Assembly: GCF_022581195.2 (NCBI RefSeq) | Contig: NC_061458.1 | Location: forward strand, 5,580,001 to 5,644,000 | DNA length: 64,000 bases | Reading direction: 5' to 3' | DNA from: Helicoverpa zea | Lineage: Eukaryota > Arthropoda > Insecta > Lepidoptera > Noctuidae | Shown here: positions 61,655-64,000 of the stretch, one piece after another | Layout of the letters: every line of letters begins with the position of its first letter | Position numbering within the stretch: the first letter of the stretch is position 1 | The notes under the pieces: generated by a model | Databases searched by the model: none | The model's input: the letters and a program-made list of their open reading frames with translations, nothing else | Told to the model about the DNA's origin: nothing | Translations under genes and position numbers: made by a program

Positions 61655-61850
61655 CTAGCTTCTTCCCGTGGTTTCACTCGTGTCCCGAGATAACTGCTTC
61701 CCTTAGCTAGACGGTGACAAAAACGACAAAAAAACCAATGTCCATCTCCCGGGTCTAAGTCGGTCGGGCTTAATCGGTCCAGCCGTTAACGCGTGATGGA
61801 GTGACCAAGAGATATAGGGATTCGTCTTCTATATATAAAAAAGAAAGTCG
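61655..61850 (+). repeat. Dispersed lepidopteran-type repeat, diverged
   Basis: CTTCCCGTGGTTTCACTCGT and later AATCGGTCCAGCCGTTAACG, GTGATGGAGTGACC. Same repeat class as 57004-57165 by its opening phrase. Confidence 0.5.
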
Positions 61851-64000
61851 TGTTAGTTACACTTTCTATAACTTAAGAATGGCTATGGTTGAAACTTTTA
61901 AGCTGAAAATTAGAGTTTATATAGATTACGTTATTGTAAAGCGTGAAAATGGGTAGATAGCAAGAAGTATAGAATCACAACGTTTAGGTAGATAATCGTG
62001 TTTGCAAATTACGGACGCATTCGCCTCATTCCACATTATGGCAGTTCTGATGCCGGTACACGCGTTCGTATTTATCAAGAACAGCGCGGGTTTCATCACT
62101 GTTTTTCGTTCAGCATTTGTCGGTGATAAATTAGTCGTAAATCTGACACGTATGGTTAGAAACACATTGCCAAACGTCCGATAGCTAATGAATGTCATGC
62201 TTCTTCTCTGCGATTGTATATCCGTCAGCAATTAATACTTAAAGGAAGCTAGAAAAGTGTTATGCTGAACAATCTATAATGTAGGTACATAGATACATAA
62301 GTAAAGTAGGAAAGGCTGTAAGAGTTTCGCTTTAACCTTTTTTCAAAGTTAACCCATATATCCGCAATCGATCGAAGGTGTTAAGTTACATGATATGGGT
62401 TTGTTGTGTTGTGAAACTCTTGATAGATAGCTCTTGAACAAACTTACCTACTATTGGAAATAGTAAGTATAAATCCCGTCAAAACTTAAATATCTTATCA
62501 CTTTATTCCTTCCTATCAAAATATGTTGTCTCTCAAAGTGGCCAAAAGTCAGAAGGTATTCCTTTTACCCGCAGTGGTCAGTCCGACCCAATTAGTGAGG
62601 CCACAGAACTCAAAGGATAGGGATAGCAAAGTCTGGGCCAAAGGCAGTACACGTTTCCAACAGACTGACAGCTCTTTATACATAATAACGAACTTTGCTA
62701 TTGAGTCTATCAGTTCACAAGTTACATGGGTAAGTTAACTTCATCATAAATACTACTAACGCTCCTAGCATTAGTTGCTGTACAGTTTTACTGTACTTAT
62801 TTATCCAAGAATAAACGGAACGGTGACGAGGGTACGAAATACTCGATAGTGTTATTAATTGAATGGTTTTCATATATAATAAATACGAAACGAATTCCTC
62901 GTATTAATATTATATAGATATACGAACATGAAAAATACCTACGAGTTCAGTACAATGTGGAACAACCTACATATTTGAACTCATTGTTTAACCCTCGCCA
63001 TTTACAGTCATGGGGGTGACAATTACTGTTATTATACATCCTAACGTCCATGTTTCGTAGTTTACATAATATCTCGCCTCTATGACGCAAATGGTCGCTC
63101 TGGCTATGCACACTGAGATTTAGCTATAGTTAACATTTACTTATAGATAATTGACTTACATTCAATCATCTTTGCTACGCGATAAATAATTTTCTTTTTA
63201 TTTCATTTCAGTAACTATAATTTAATTGGCTAAATTGATGAAATACGCGACGAAACATCTTAATTTACATAACAACCACATATGGATAGGTATTGTGCCT
63301 ACATACACAAGAGCTACAATTAAATTCCCTTTGTATCAAAACCAGGTGCTTTGACATCTATTGTGTAGCAACTTGTTAAATAGTTTGAGCTGTCTCACAC
63401 TGCGCAGACAAGAAGCTTAACTCAGAACTGAACTTAAAATAACTTCATTGCTGAATTTGACGTGTAAGTGATGGAGTTTGGATGTTAATTGATAGGAGGC
63501 GAAGTATGGAAAACAGGGTCAATCTCATGACCTGTTTTGCGTCCGATGCACGGCACTTATGTGTACTGTTTTTGATCGATATGGCAAAGAATAGGTTCTG
63601 AATTACCGGTCTGATGTACCTACCTCCTACCTAATCAAGATTAGGTTCTCTTTGAACAACATTTAAAATATTCGCAATAACAAAATCTTAAGTTTAATGT
63701 AAAGCTCTCGAAATAAACTGCTCAGAAAGAGTATTTCATTTGTCCATTAAAGTGACTTGACTTTGCATTTTTATTCGTCTACGGATGGTAACGATAACTT
63801 CACAAAGTCGGGGGTACGATTTCTTGAGACACTGATTGAATTTTTTTGTGGTAAATGTTTTTTTTTTAAGATCTTTTATGATATATTTTAAATAACTCGC
63901 ATATTTGATGGTGGTACACGAAAGGTCATTGAGCTTTCTAACATTAGGCAGAACGCTACTGGAGTAAAAGTAACGAGGAATGTGATCAATTAAAAGTTGA

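Larger units (their letters stand above)
50046..64000. other. AT-rich region without a supported gene
   Basis: Outside the repeats listed, I see no convincing exon on either strand. A frame at 62523-62732 followed by a strong donor (ACATGG/GTAAGT) and a minus frame at 61926-62231 were considered and left out for lack of family resemblance. Confidence 0.4.

Noticed and set aside
62523..62740. Exon ending at the donor ACATGG/GTAAGT
   Set aside because: Open frame only 70 codons, no recognisable domain and no convincing acceptor.

Overview
The window is AT-rich, gene-poor nuclear DNA from an insect, almost certainly a moth or butterfly. The evidence is: short-intron genes with GT-AG junctions; a tRNA-derived SINE of the type common in Lepidoptera; several 3' ends of LINEs and dispersed repeats familiar from lepidopteran genomes; and abundant MITE-like and hAT-like elements. 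Family assignments are from recognition of motifs only; no search was run.

Host genes. On the minus strand, 4816-13572 holds a seven-exon gene for the F-box protein FBXO28, with a 5.7-kb intron carrying a large nested hAT-like element. Head-to-head with it, 15544-19496 (plus) holds a five-exon gene for Bigmax/Mlx, the bHLH-leucine-zipper partner of Mondo. The start codons are 1,971 bp apart and the spacer carries two strong hairpins. Both proteins belong to or touch the Myc/Max network, so a shared promoter region is plausible. At 26477-26722 (minus) a short exon encodes an unrecognised 81-residue single-pass membrane protein. I found no other convincing host gene.

Mobile DNA. Two copies of one non-autonomous hAT-like family lie in opposite orientation at 8887-10949 and 21793-24223. 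Each has perfect 8-bp target-site duplications, and each is interrupted by a different hAT-like element with its own perfect 8-bp duplication. All three families carry arrays of the GC-rich near-palindrome CGCGAGCGAAGCGAGCGCG. At 40.5-50.05 kb two apparently intact non-LTR retrotransposons lie tail to tail: an R2/R4 (Dong)-type element with one 1,410-residue ORF and a C-terminal restriction-like endonuclease (plus), and a Jockey-superfamily element with ORF1 and an APE-type ORF2 (minus). They meet at a TAA/TTA tract. Smaller items are a 3 x 149-bp tandem MITE array with a single inverted copy 10 kb away, a full SINE, truncated LINE ends, a 187-bp MITE with perfect 20-bp inverted ends, and a 2.5-kb long-inverted-repeat element at 58.3-60.8 kb packed with AAGGTCA/TGACCTT motifs (the FTZ-F1/ERR half-site).

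The rest (roughly 1-4.8, 24.2-26.4, 26.8-40.5 and 50.1-64 kb, repeats aside) is AT-rich DNA in which I could not support genes; it may be intergenic or intronic.
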